Shown here in pieces: positions 13,613-26,330 of a stretch of 64,000 nt of DNA. The notes beneath the pieces are model-generated. The model had not been told where the DNA came from and ran no database searches. It saw nothing but the letters and a program-made list of their open reading frames with translations. Source of the DNA: Opisthocomus hoazin (taxonomy: Eukaryota; Chordata; Aves; Opisthocomiformes; Opisthocomidae); NCBI RefSeq assembly GCF_030867145.1, contig NC_134454.1:69112308-69176307 (forward strand), given 5' to 3'. A program made the translations under genes and the position numbers. Positions within the stretch are counted from its first letter, which is position 1. Every line of letters starts with the position of its first letter.

Positions 13613-14751
13613 ACTCCCAAAGTTTTTTAAAATCTTGTGAAATTCTGATTGTCTTGTCAAAAGAGATATCCTCATCAAAGTAAAAATTAGGTCAAACTCC
13701 AGTTTGTGGACACCAGCAGCACTTCTGCAATAGGTCTGAGTAAAATACAGGTGTTTGTAGCCAGTGTGGTGACGGTTGTCTCAGCGACTGAATGGGAGCT
13801 AAATTCCCGGAAACTTAAGTATGCAGGTTTGACAGCAATATGACAAGACAGTTTTTGGCTACAAACAACCAAGTGTAATGGATTTGGCTCTGTAAGAGGT
13901 AATATAGAACTGTGTGTTTTATATCTCGTGCAAGTAGAAATGAAAAGAGCTAGTCAGCCCTTCACTCCTGGGGTAGGTACTAGTGGGATCCCCGTCATCA
14001 TGGAATGAGAAATTAAGTCCAGTTTCAGGAAGGTGTCAGATAGACATGCAGCTCCCGTGGAAATGTGAACATACTAGCTATCCGCACAGGATGAAGTACC
14101 TAATATCTCTGAGGGTCTGCACTGAACACCCATATCCAGTTAGAAACTCACAGGGAAGTTCGGTGGCTTTGGGTCCAGGAACTAACTTCTTTCTAACTTC
14201 TGCAATTTCCAGTCAGCCACGATGTGTAACATAATGACTGCAGATTTGCCAAGGCAATATGCTCCAGGAAGTGTCCCTTACACAAATGATCTGGACAGGA
14301 TGAGGGACTGGCTCACTAGAGGAATACCTCTAAATTGATTTTCAGTTAGGAGAAAATATAAGTGTCATGAGGAAGCTTATCTTAAAACACCTTGGCCACT
14401 ACCCTAAGGATTCAATTATGTAATTTGAAACTGATGAAGCAAGAGTCAATTCTAGCCAAATGTGGTCCGAGGACATGGTACCAGCTGAAGTAAATGTGAT
14501 GTAAAACAGTAAAAAGAAAAGATAAACTAATAGCCATCCTGCATGCAAAAGCCAGATGCTAAAAAACGGGTCGTCCTTTCAAACTAATAACCTCTCCAGC
14601 TCCGTACGCATACTCGACCATCTGCTGATGTAAGATAAAAGACTTTTCTCCCCATAAATTAATAAGACAGTATAAATAAAGGCATATAGAGCATTCGTAA
14701 ATACTCTGTTGGCAACAGAACACACTGGAGCTGCCTGTGCTGACAGCTGTA

Positions 14752-14939
14752 TTAACACCCACAGTTGGGCTGCTGTGGAGGAGGGGTGTCCTTTAGCCGT
14801 GTGTTCTGCTTGCTGGCAGCAAGGGTGGGATCTGTCTCCAGACTTTCCGACATTTTGTCACAGATGATATCCACAAGTCGCTCAAACGTTTGCTTGACAT
14901 TAATGTTGTCCTTGGCACTTGTTTCAAAAAATTCAAATC
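14752..14939 (-). CDS. RAB3C: RAB3C terminal coding exon (C-terminus, SAK motif, CGC prenylation signal)
   Basis: The last coding exon contributes 61 residues plus a TAA stop at 14754-14752. The acceptor AG is at 14941-14940 after a pyrimidine-rich stretch, and the first two bases (GA) complete the Gly codon begun in the previous exon. Residues in order: [10 protein letters not shown] with the G5 SAK motif, [20 protein letters not shown] forming the last helix of the fold, then a hypervariable tail with ETDP, KQNTRLK and a proline run, ending QPNCGC. The Cys-X-Cys end is the geranylgeranylation site of RAB3 proteins, which anchors them on vesicle membranes; REP and RabGGTase act on it. An open frame continues upstream of the acceptor into the intron with an in-frame ATG, but that extension has no RAB3 similarity and is not coding. 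The tail differs at a few positions from mammalian RAB3C, as expected in this variable region. Confidence 0.96.
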
Positions 14940-17900
14940 CTAAGAAAACAAACAACACATTTATTTTTGATGTATATTCCAAAATCTCCAATAAATATAC
15001 AGACTTCTCTTGGGCAAGGATGAGTGGAGAGACACTCAGAAAGCAAACGTGTGAGAGCAGACATATAAAAGGGTGATATTGGAAGAACAGTTAAAATTGT
15101 AACACAGAGTAAGTACACTAGTGCTATTTGCTTTATACCAAACCAGATAAAATGATGACTGGCCCAAATACATTCCCTTAGACAAATTCTACTTTAAAAT
15201 AGTTTAAAAATTGACACTAGTTTGAGTGTATTATTATTTTAGAAATGCCCTGTTTATACAGCCATTGAGAAGGAATAATCTACTGCTCCATCTTTAAGTA
15301 TTATGTTCGTCTGAGCATTATTCAGCTGGAAACAGCCACTTCTGCCGTGTCGTTAACCTGGTGCCTAAACAGACAACTCCGTTTGGACATAACCAGGTAA
15401 AAAAACAAGCAAGACAGGGAAAGAGTTCTGCAATTTGATGTCTACTTAAGTATAGAAGTGACCAAAGGGACTCCCAACGCCACAAGCCAAACTAGTAAAA
15501 AAAAATAGACTAATGCGCCAGGAAGAAAACTTCCTTAATTAATTTATGTGGTAGGACTTTTTATCTATCCATTCCCAATAAGATCCTCAAAGGCAAAAAT
15601 CAGAGCTATCCTTAAGCCAGAAGGGACACTGGAAGCCTTTATGGAGCAGAGCCAGCTTTCCTGAGCTCTGTTCTATGCCCCTGTTTGTCCTCTGTCTCCT
15701 CTCCCACGCCTGCCTTCTACATCTGGGCCAGGTTTGCAGCTTGCTGGTCAGCCTGCAATCCAGCAGGTTTCTGCTAGCGCCGAGTCTTCCCATGATCCTG
15801 CTTCCTTTGCAAAACATTTGTTTTTTTTAATTTGTTTGTTCCCTAAGCCTTTCCGCCCATGCTCCACCTTTTACCACCATTCCCACACTGCTCACCTGAG
15901 GGTTCTCTGGTAATGTAAAGCTCACTCCTGTCTTTCCGTTGCCTAAGGGTTCAGTATTAAAACAGTTTACAAAATGCCTAATCCACTGGTAATCTTACAG
16001 AAGTGGTTTAGCCTTTGCACAGCTACTTTTATTCTTTCTGATTAAACCTGAATAACAATGTGCAACTACCACCATGCTTAATTATGAGAAAAATGCGAGT
16101 AAGAAAATGTCAGTCACTTGAAGCTCTTGGCAGAAGGGCAGAAAACAGCTTTTTGTGGAATTTTTTCATGTTGTGTGTGTTTTCTAGTGAATGGGCTGAT
16201 GTATTTTGAAAGGCCACTTGAAATTTAAATGCTTCTTCTTTGATCACATTAGTACTATGTGTTCAATATTCCATCTATATGGGATGTAATGTGCACGTTC
16301 AGTGCTATAACTGCTCACCATGTAGCTTTTTGCATGTTTGAGTACTAGCCTGGAATTACAGCAGATAATTATATTCAGCTTGACTTGATATCCCAGCATT
16401 CAGTAATAACCAATGAAAAAACTTTACTCTCTGTTCTGAATTTTCTTCATATGTTTAGTTCACATAAGATGCCTTGTGCTGAAATGTCACAAAGTGCTAA
16501 ATTGTTTAAATGCCTAGAAGCTAAACACAGGCCAAAGTTCACAGGTGGTTTAGATAATAAGAGGTATAAATATTGTACAGGGTTTTTTTTATCATTTTGT
16601 CGTACAACTTGTATTAATAACAGCATGAAGTGTAAGGATAACCCACAGGTATCAGTGCACATTGCTGTGAAAACTTTTCCTTTCCACATTTCTCTGGAAA
16701 GGAGGAAAACTGTGCATGATGAAAGATTGTCTACAGAAATCATATCCTGGGAGGAGGTTTGAATCTACAGGGCAGTGTCTTAGTTTAGCTTGGCTTACAC
16801 TTCTCCTATTTTCTAAACTAGAAGGAAAAAGGGGAAAGCCAGCGTAGCCTCACTTGCTACTGGTTTCAGCCCTCCTGCAGAGCTCCATGCAGGGGAAGAC
16901 TGTTCAGATCATTTGGGGACAGCTTGGGGGAAGGAAGATCCTCCACATTTTCTGTGCTCTGTGTTGAAATCCAGCTGCAGCTCTAGCACAGCAAGAGTCA
17001 GATCCTTCCACAACTCTTAGTGTCTGCTCCAGAGGAAGCAGGAGGAAAGCAGCCATGCCAAAGAGGAACAAGCAGGGCCAGAGGGCAGAAGGGTTGAGGA
17101 ACGGTGAGAGGATGCCTGAGAAATAGCACACCAAAGCCTTGGACAAGACGGCAGGAAAAAAAGGTGAATCTTAAGGACATCTATGAGGGGAGTAGTTTTT
17201 ACAGATAAGAAGACAGAATAACTGGCATGTGAGATGATCGTGAAATGGTGGATGCGACAGGTAGGTAAGAGACCTGGACAGAGAAGAGCAGAAAGTGCAA
17301 GGAAAAGAGCCACAAAGCAGAGACCCACGTTAGGAAATACTGCAACATGGACAGGATCAAGAAAACAGGTCCCCTACCATGGTGAGGATGTTCTGCATAA
17401 GAACGCCATGAAAAACTTAGAGGCACCCATTCTCCAGGTAAAATAGAGGCACACAGAGTGTTCAAGCACAAACATATTTATTCAAATAAAATAAAAATAG
17501 ACACTATAGCTGTGATGAAATCTACGGAATTTCAGTCATGATTTTGATACGAGAAGGAAACTGCAGTCACAGTACTGGTGCAGCTGGGTATCAGGCTATG
17601 CCTGCATACACATCCAATCAACTTAGTCATTAATTGCCTGGGTAATTCAAGACCTCCCCAGCTAGACCCTGCATAGATGAGACAACGCACTGACCTGTGA
17701 AAAAGTGGCTGAACTCCCAGCTGCCTCCACAACAAAGTATTTGATTTACGCTTTACAGGAACCGTACAGGTAGGAATTTTGGACAGCCCTAGAGAAGCCC
17801 CCCAAGCAGCCCCTGCTGTGCATAGACTATCTGATAGGAAGTATTTATATGCCTAAATGTGCTGATAAACATCCTAAGTAGAGGACAGGGCACACTGGTG

Positions 17901-18191
17901 GGCTCCCCCCAGGCAATTCCTGCTGCAGAATGGATTCAGCTGCAGATAGGTAAGACACTTGTAGATGGTCTGTAGAAACCGTTCTTGCAGATAGAGAAAT
18001 GGTCACACAGAACAGTCTTCTGAAGCCAGTTCAGACAATTAAGAGATGCTTTGTGCTCAGTTTAAAGCAATCACTGCCAAATGATCATGCTATGTAGTGG
18101 GTACACAGGACCAGCCAGATTACAAGAATTCAGCAGAACTGGAGTTACAGTCTGGTTTGATGCAGCCGAAGACACCTTTGCAAAGACCCTT

Positions 18192-18211
18192 GCAACAGAG
18201 GCTTCTGTTGC
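18192..18211. other. Perfect hairpin with 8-bp arms
   Basis: GCAACAGA and TCTGTTGC flank a four-base loop within the last RAB3C intron. Confidence 0.8.
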
Positions 18212-21200
18212 CATCCAGACAGCAACTGACTGTCCTGTGCAGGGGATTAAATTCCCTACGTGAATGCTAACCTCATGCAAAAGATCCCAATAAATTAGAG
18301 TGGTGTTTCTTTTTTTTTTTTTTTGTTTTACAGAAACTCTGTCTGTGGAACAGTTTCAAAGAGGTATGGAGCATATCTCCTAGCAGACTGTGCCTGGAAT
18401 AAATACCTGAATTCTTGTTGTTTTCCATTTTGTTGTGGAATACTTTGCAGACTTTTATCGCAGTGATCTCTCCTCTCCTTCTGACTCATCTTGCATTTAT
18501 TTTACTAATAGTGATTAGACACCTTAAGCTTCTAAAATGCCTGCATCTGAGTGCCTCAGATCTATGCCTTTTAATACTTTCTTCACCTTTGTTTCCACGG
18601 CTCATTATTAATGGAGAGAAAAGATTTTCCATGTGAGTACAAGCCTGAAGTGAGGCAACTCTCTTGTGATGCTCAGGGCAGCAGAGCTCACAGAACACCA
18701 TGTTCCCACCACCTGTAATGATTTGTACTACCGATATGGATGAGGTCTGGCAGAGCAGATTACTGCAAAGATACGACAAAGCCCAAGGGGCAAGTGGGTA
18801 GGAAAGGCAGAATGCAGATAAAACAGAAAATCCCAGATACCAAAGTGCTGCCTGAACAAATGAACAATGTGTGTGGAACATGCATCAGGATGTTCTAATT
18901 TAAATGCCTCCTTTGTGTTTAATTCAGTTTTCCCTTTGCTATGCTTACACTATGTCTCTTTCCCTTATCTACCTTCTTACCAATAGTATTGACTCGAAGG
19001 AAGCTGGCAAGGTCCCAGCAGCCCCCACAGAGCACTACAGCCGCAGGGGCCGGCCAGGACACCAGTACAGTTCTGTGTTCACCTGATGAGCTATAATGCA
19101 AACAGAGCAGTTTAGATAGCTGCCCTGAAACACATAAACGGTTACTGAATTACTTTGTTCCCTCTCTAGCTTAGACATGTCCTGGCTCTGCAGCGGCTCC
19201 TTCATCAATTCTTAGTAACACTTGTTCATGCCTGCTTTTGAAAAATGAGGAAGAAAAAAAAAAACAGAAAGGAGAGCCATATGCAAAGGGAAGAACATTC
19301 TGCACACTCTCATCTTCTTGAGAAAATATGGCTTCTTGAGGACACGCTAGCTAGCAAATTTTAAGCACAATTCCACAGGCAATACAGACAAGGGTTATGT
19401 TAATGTTTCACAACCTGATCTGGAAGACCTTCTGATTTCAGAATGTTTATCCACAAGCAAGACAATTTTATTTATCACCCCTGATGTCATGATGTTGAAC
19501 AGATGTCCCCAAGGGTGTGTTCCTGCAGTAACTATCCTCCTTGAAGACAAGCTTGAACTGTGATCCTTAAAGCTGCTCTTGCCAGAGCCTTGTTCAATCC
19601 AGTATTTTGAGGAGCAGCAGGAGACTGCAATGCCAGAGCAAGAAGTGGCTGCAGAAAGCTGCTCCCTTTGTAACACAGCAGTGTACAAAAGGAAAATCTA
19701 GGAAGCCATGGGAATGAATGATTTTACAATGCTGTGGTATAGAAAGGAGAGGAGCTAATGATGCCTTGTTTCCTTGGATTTGCATCCTGTGGCTAGTTCT
19801 GAAGGGGCACTGTGAGGCACTTCTTGCCTGCTGTGAATACTGTCTAATAAGTTTTGCATTCACGTTGCAGGCTGTCAGTCCAGGCAACTGCAAGATCTTT
19901 CTGCTCTGCTCAGATGTTCACTTCCTCAGACTGTTAATATCTTTGAGACCTCTACCCCTCTGTCAAAGCCAGACACACACAGGTGGCATGGTTGAAAAGG
20001 TCATCTCCTAAGAAACTGGGCTGAAAGTAGCTGGTGACCATTGCTGTTCTTCAAAGTATCTCCTGCACCTGCAACTGTGGCAGCAGATCTGGTTATACCC
20101 TGCTCTGTTTTGTAGGCCAGTTGGATGGGACCTCGGCTGTCCAAACAAGCCTGAGGGCTGGACTATGTTAAGAAAAGTATTAAAACAACATTAAGCCCCA
20201 AAACAGGACTTTGCTAATATTACCTCCATGAAGAGCAGTGCTTTAGCACCATTCTGGATGAGCTAGTGTAGAAATTGTTAACAGAAATGATATTTATCCA
20301 ACATTTAGGGTGGCCAAATTTATTTTTAAAGAAAGCTAAAGGGGGACTCTCAGCTCTGGAAGAATGGACAGACTTGAGGGGCAGTTACTGGTACTGCTCT
20401 AGAGAATACCTTCTTTTCCAGTCTTTCAGAACAGAAGGTTTCCATATAAATACCAGTTGTACTGGTTTTGATTGTGGCTTCCAGATACCTTTTAAATGAG
20501 AGCATTTGGATAATAAATTAGATTCCTGGCAAATAACTTTTTTTTGCTTGTTTACATGAGACATTTGCTGAGCAGACACAACCCCTTGCTTCCAATTGTC
20601 ATTAAGTAACTTTCCTGTAACATACCTCCAAAAGCGTGAAAGCAAAGGCAGGTCGGCATTTCTCTCCTGTAAAAAATCATCCTGGGTATGGGAGCCTTTC
20701 ATTGCTCTGCCAATAGCCTGTGTGTGTTGTAACTAAACAGAAGACTCTGTTGTTTGTCAGTGCTGTCAGTGTGTCTCCTTCCTCTGGCACTAACATTTGC
20801 CCTTTAAAAAGAGCTAAAAAATGGTGAAAGTTGGAACTATGAAGAGGCATGCTCCTGCACAACCCAATTATTTTCATTTTTAATGCAAAGTTAGATGCAG
20901 CCATATGCCTGTGCTCTCAGAGCTGCTGGTGACCCTGCCTTCTGCACCATGGCCTCCAGCCAGCCACAAAGGCAAAACAGAACTCGCTGTTCTAACAAGC
21001 TGTGTGCTGAGGTGCCAAGTCCCACTTGATTCCTGATTTAGATGCAAAAATTACAGTCCTAAAAATGGTTCTTCAGTTGCTGCCTAAACTCAAAGATGCC
21101 TAATACCCCCAGTGTACCCAGAGATGCCTAATGTACACATCACCCTCTAGGGCTCACACCCCAAGGCAAGCGAAGGTTCACACGAGTCCTCACGCTGTCT

Positions 21201-22039
21201 CGTGCCCAGCCCTGAATTCAGAAGCCAGTCGTGTTCCTGCCCCATCTCAGCAGCACGCCTACTCTTGCAGGCTTGGTCGGGTCACACAGAACTGCTGGAT
21301 GCCGAACTGCACCCCATATAAGCACACAAGACTGACAAATGCTCCACTTTCAGGCTTGCTGGGGTGCTAAATGGGTTTAATTTGAAGAAATCTGATCACT
21401 TCTCATCGGGTCTCTGGCATCTCCCCAGCATGACCATTATGTATATATATGCCTGAACCAAGAACAAAATGAAAACAAAATAGGCAAGCAGGCTGATTTT
21501 GGTTCAAAGTGAGAAATTTTCTTCTCGTTTCAGCAGAATTTATTTTCAAAGCACTGGGAATCAAGAAAAGGAAATAGAGGGAAAGCTGAAAATAGACTTT
21601 AAGGAAGACATGGCCCAAAAGAGATGCGAAGAAAAAGGATGCAGAGGGCAAAACCACACCAAAATATGTAAAATAAGGTATGTGTTAAAATCTGAGGAGT
21701 AAAATGATGACCTCTCTGAGTAACAACCTGTGGAGGCACACTGATGCCCCGAGCACTGCTGATGCTGAGGCACATAGCATTCAGCACCCTTTGTAGATGC
21801 CTGAAAGCAGTATGAGGGATGGCTTCTGCTCGCCCTTGCAAAAGAGAATGTGAGAGATCACCTAGAACGGGCCTGTTTAGTTTTGTTTTCTGACATTGGT
21901 TGGTGGCCTCTGGGAGAGACAGTGTGGCAGGATGCTTTTAGAAAGCAGGTGAGTGCACCCAAGGCATGCTCAGATGTGCTGGATACCCCCAGCGATGGGT
22001 GACCCCAGGTGGCAGAGTGTAAGAAATGTGGAGGCACAG

Positions 22040-22165
22040 AAAATCTGATGGGAAGGGCACTACCCTGAAAACTGCTGGATGGAACATATTGCTAGAGGTA
22101 GATTTTGGTGGAACCTCACACTACATGATCACCAGAGGTCTCTTCTAGACAGCATTTCTATGTTA
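22040..22165 (+). mobile_element. Short, old CR1 3' end
   Basis: The stretch ending near 22165 (GATCACCAGAGGTCTCTTC, then GCATTTCTATGT) is a diverged version of the CR1 terminal sequence GACCTCCAGAGGTCCCTTC...ATTCTATG. Only the tail is recognisable and the upstream limit is uncertain. It sits immediately before the larger 22.2-kb CR1. Confidence 0.5.
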
Positions 22166-22199
22166 CAACATCTCCATTTCTCAGAGCCTTAACCATCCT

Positions 22200-23710
22200 G
22201 AGCCAAAAAGGTGGGTAGGAGAAACAGGACCTTACAGAAAAGGTGATCAGACATTTGGGGCAGGTCTTGCAGCAGACAGGGGAGGTCCCAGATGACTAGA
22301 GGACTGACAGTGTAACACCCACATACAAGAAAGACCGGAAGGAGGATCCAGAGAACTATTAGGCCTGTCAATGTGACCTCAGTGCCAGGGAAGATTATGG
22401 AGTGATTCATCGTGAGTGTGCTCACAGGGCATATGAAGGACAACCAGGGCATCAGGCCCAGCCAGCATGGGTTCATGAAAGGCAGGTCCTGCTTGACCAA
22501 CCTGATCTCCTTCTATGACCACATGACCTGCCTAGTGGATGAAGGAAAGGCTGTGGATGTCATCTACCTGGACTTTAGTAAAGCCTTTGACATTGTTCCC
22601 CACAGCATCCTCCTGGAGAAACTAGCTGCCCAGGGTTTGGATGGGTGTACACTTCACTGGATAAAGAACTGGCTGAATGGCCGAGCCCAGAGAGCGGTGG
22701 TGAATGGAGTTAAATCCAGCTGGTGACCAGTCACGAGCAGTGTTCCCCAGGGCTCGGTTTTGGGTCCGGTCTTGTTTAACATCTTTATCAATGATCTGGA
22801 TGAGGGGATGGAGTGTTCCCTCAGTAAGTTTGCAGATGACACCAAGTCGGGTGGGACTATCAATCTGCTTGATGGTAGGAAGGCTTTGCAGAGGGATCTG
22901 GACAGGCTGGATCGATGGGCTGAGGCCAGCTATATGAGGTTCAACAAGGCCAAATGCCAGGTCCTGCACTTGGGTCACAACAACCCCATGCAATGCCACA
23001 GGCTTGGGGAAGAGTGGCTGGAAAGCTGGCCAGTGGAAAAGGACCTGGGGGTGTTGGTCGACAGCCAGCTGAACATGATCCAGCAGTGTGCCTAGGTGGC
23101 CAAGAAGGGCAACAGTATCCTGGCTTGTATCAGAAATGTTATGGCCAGCAGGAGCAGGGAGGTGATCGTGCCCCTGTACTCGGCACTGGTGAGGCTGCAC
23201 TTTGAGTACTGTGTTCAGTTTTGGACCCCTCACTACAAGAAAGACATGGAGTTGCTGGAGTGCGTCCAGAGAAGGGCAGCGAGGCTGGTGAGGGATCTGG
23301 AGAACAAGTCTTACAAGGAGAGACTGAAGGAACTGCAGCTGTTCAGTCTGGAGAAGAGGAGGCTGAGAGGTGACCTTATTGCTCTCTACAAGTACTTGGA
23401 AGAAGGTTGTAGTGAGGTAGGTGTTGGTCGTTTCTCCCAGGTAACTAGTGATAGGACAAGAGGCAATGGCCTCAAGTTGCATCAGGGGAGGTTTAGATTG
23501 CAGATTAGGAAAAATTTCTTTACTGAAAGAGTGGTCAAGCATTGGAACAGGCTGCCCAGGAAGGTGGTTGAGTCACAATCCCTGGAGGTGTTCAAAAAAC
23601 GTGTCGATGTGCCACTTTGGAATATGATTTAGTAGGCATGGTGGTGTTGGGCAGATGGTTGGACTTGATGTTCTTAAAGGTCTTTTCCAACCTATGATTC
23701 TATGAAACCC
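22200..23710 (+). mobile_element. CR1 LINE, 5'-truncated, with ORF2 reverse transcriptase remnant
   Basis: This is a CR1 retrotransposon covering most of the reverse transcriptase and the complete C-terminus of ORF2. All pieces lie in one frame. The RT active-site motifs are present: DFSKAFD at 22571-22591 (first catalytic Asp), a [11 protein letters not shown] motif just after a TGA at 22724-22726, and FADD at 22829-22840. A second stop (TAG) occurs at 23093-23095, and the frame then runs to a terminal TAG at 23630-23632. The 3' UTR ends at TCTTTTCCAACCTATGATTC and TATGAAA, the normal CR1 end. The 5' limit near 22.2 kb is approximate, and the endonuclease domain is absent. With two internal stops it is a dead copy. 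It is antisense to RAB3C. An open frame of about 306 codons on the opposite strand is a by-product of CR1 codon composition, not a gene. Confidence 0.95.
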
Positions 23711-24654
23711 TAGTACCTGGTGCAAGCACAAGTGCAATAGGCATGGTTTGGACCTATGGCAGGATTGCACTTTTGCAGAAACCTTAGAGGTCCCAGTCTT
23801 AAAGATATAATGCATTCTGTAATGGCAGTATTTGCAATTAAAAACTAATTGAGTGTTGAAATAATTTATAGCACATGCATAGCAAATAGGAGTCGTACAG
23901 AAGCACATAAGCAACAAAAGAACATATATAACATTATATACGTAATTTGCATGCACAGTAAAATGTCATAAATAAATGGAGACATTGTATGTCAAACTGC
24001 ACATGCGATTGTCCAGAGCCTGTTCAAAGCTCTGTGCACACCTCTGTCTGCTAATCCTTTGCCAGAATGTAAATCAGAATACATCATAAGGACCACGAAT
24101 AAAAGGAACCATGCAATTCATGCCAACTGTGAGTCACTCTTTTTCTCTTCTGACAAGTGACACCAAACTTTTATGAACAGATGAAGCTTTGAACTCAGCC
24201 GAGATGCATGAGGTGAATATGTCAGAAAAGCTGTGTGAGTAATGCAGCTGGCAAGTGTGCATGCATTTTGCTTGCAAGAAGTTCCAAGACTTTTTTGCTA
24301 AAATGCTTTAAAGCATGTAAGTGCTGACTCTATTGGGGTTTCACTCAATAGCCAATCCATGTAGTGCTCAAAACAAACATTCACAAAGAGACAAAATAGC
24401 ATAAGCATTATGTTCCACACCCTTGTTTAAATGTGTTTGCTGTGATTCCAGTGTCAATATTAACATTACGTTAATTAGTTCTGCCTGGTGGCTGGTTTGT
24501 CACGTTTCTATATTTTCTCAGTGTGATATCTCTGTGAGGTGAAGTTACATGATTCAACTGAATTTCTATGCTCGTGTCTGTTTTCACCTCATTCTAACAT
24601 TACTCCTTTAATGATGCTATTATGTTAAACAACCATGAACTAATTTCTGAAAAA

Positions 24655-25210
24655 ATGATGTACCAACTACAAAGAGGACTGAATAGGGTGACAAGGAATG
24701 GTTAAGGTGTGAGATGGTGCTTGTGCCTCGAGCAATGAAATAGCCTGGGAATTTCAGCCTGGAGAAAAAGTAGGGCTATGATACAGGTCTGAAACCAATG
24801 GTGTTACACAGCAGGTAACAGCAAACAGTTGTTCACTGCTTCTCAGAATATAGCACTGAAGAAACACAAAATAAAACTAGCAAGTGGCTGATTCAAAGCA
24901 GAAGCAGACAACTCAGATAAACTGTGCATATTTAAAGGATGTTGTGGATGGCAAGTTTTTATATGGTTTCAAAGACTTCACTGGACAAGTCCATAGTAAA
25001 AAATCATGAAAGGGCTACTGAATATAAAAATATTGCCTTTGGTTCATGAGGCCCATGAATGTAATTTGCTACAGTCTGGGAAAGTATCACTGTATGTTTG
25101 ACTTTTCATGCCTTTCACAAGGAACCTAGTTCTGGCCATTACCATTGGTAAGGTAGTGTGCTGCTTGCAGCTGTGGTCTGTGGTGGTATTGTCAGTGTCA
25201 TGCTCTATGT
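24655..25210 (+). mobile_element. Ancient CR1 (L3-like amniote type), ORF2 end and 3' UTR
   Basis: Recognisable blocks include TTTCAGCCTGGAGAAAAAG near 24760, GGATGTTGTGGATGGCAAG near 24935-24955, a GGTTTCAAAGACTTCACTGGACA block, and a 3' UTR-like stretch through GGAACCTAGTTCTGGCCATTA. These follow the order of the old CR1 families shared by amniotes (common in turtles and crocodilians). Divergence is high and all frames are broken, so the insertion is much older than the 22.2-kb copy. Confidence 0.75.
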
Positions 25211-26119
25211 CATTAACAAAAGACTTTAAAAAAATCTAAAATGGAAATGAGGAAAATTCTGTTTTCATAGACTTTCTGTTAATTTCCCTTCAAGGTCAGG
25301 TCTGGTTTTCTTAACCACTCCTTCTCTCTTTTGTGAACTTCCATTAGTGTTACAAGAGAGGTACTCGGAGCTGCCACGGGATACTTCACTAGATTAGCCA
25401 GACCTTTGCAGGTAATGAGGCCTATTGCTGATTGATCTAAAGAACTTGTTTGGGTTACGTCTGAGAAACAAGCCAGCACTGAGATTTAAAGAAATGACTG
25501 ATTACACCTTGTTAAAAAAATTGAAGGCCACACTTTTCAAAGAGGTCAGTAGCCACCAAAGAGGCATAGTTTTCTGATAACACTGTTCTTAACAGGACAC
25601 CATGTTTCCTGGAGGGTTAAGTGCCCAGTGCTCTTTTTGACCTTTTGAAAACCTGGCCCAAAATGTACATGTATTCATTTTCTCAGTGACTTAAAAAAAA
25701 AACAGGGCTGAAAATAAAACCACTTGAGAAGAGAGTGTTTCAATATGTGTTCTTTGTACAGCACTCGTGCATTGTGTTTGCTTGTAGCTGTGGCTGCAAT
25801 CAACGTTGCAGACCATGGCATTCAAAAGGCTCACAGTCTTAAAATGTCTTGCTGGACACAAAAATCTATACTGCTATTTTTAAAACTTGCCCACAAGAGA
25901 AGTTATCAACTCATTGGCAGAGAATGAAAAGACAGTCCAGAGTGTTTGACACAACACGTGCACTTCAAACTGGCCAACATGGGCAGAGCACTTACTACAA
26001 TTCAGGGAAACATGTTCTTCTGCTTTTCCTGACACCACCTCCCACAATCTCTGAGCAGATTTAAGAAATGATTGCAGCTGTACAGGAAACATATAAACGT
26101 TTGTGTGTGCAGTGTGAGT

Positions 26120-26330
26120 ACAGTAAATGACATACTGGATCAGAGCCACAATTTATCCAGTGCAATAACCTGCCCTTGAGATAGCCACAGGACAGATATC
26201 TGAGAAAGGAAAACCCCAGAGTAGATAAATATGGGCATAAAGGATAATCTGCTTCTATAAAGATTGAATTCTAAATCCCAGGAGTTAGAGTTTGCTTTAA
26301 AGCCTGAAACATGAGTTTTGATATCTATCT
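26120..26330 (-). mobile_element. Ancient CR1 3' UTR fragment, minus strand
   Basis: The plus strand starts CATACTGGATCAGAGCCACA, which is the reverse complement of the ancient CR1 3' UTR end that reads roughly GGTCTGACCCAGTATG. The reverse strand then matches the CTGGCCACTG... and TGCCC blocks in order, diverged. It is the same type of sequence as the end of the 24.66-kb element but in the opposite orientation, about 0.9 kb away. Confidence 0.65.

Larger units (their letters stand above)
13532..14751 (-). other. RAB3C: Probable proximal 3' UTR of RAB3C
   Basis: The sequence following the RAB3C stop on the minus strand contains no splice-compatible coding continuation and is AU-rich, as expected for a 3' UTR. 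The true 3' end cannot be placed from sequence alone. Two minus-strand AATAAA hexamers (at 13607-13612 and 13532-13537) are the nearest plausible ends, giving a UTR of about 1.1-1.2 kb; neuronal genes often use much more distal sites, so it could run further to the left. Confidence 0.5.

Noticed and set aside
14940..14991. Upstream extension of the last RAB3C exon to an in-frame ATG
   Set aside because: A consensus AG acceptor at 14941-14940 and exact phase with the preceding exon show that this part is intron; the extra residues have no RAB3 similarity.
16385..16762. Open frame of 125 codons on the plus strand with an overlapping frame on the other strand
   Set aside because: AT-rich intron sequence without a recognisable motif; the length is reachable by chance across 64 kb.
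18486..18881. Open frame of 131 codons on the minus strand
   Set aside because: No recognisable domain and no matching splice phase to RAB3C exons; probably chance.
22622..23542. Open frame of 306 codons on the minus strand, the longest in the window
   Set aside because: It is exactly antisense to CR1 ORF2 and has no recognisable domain. CR1 coding composition leaves few stops on the opposite strand.
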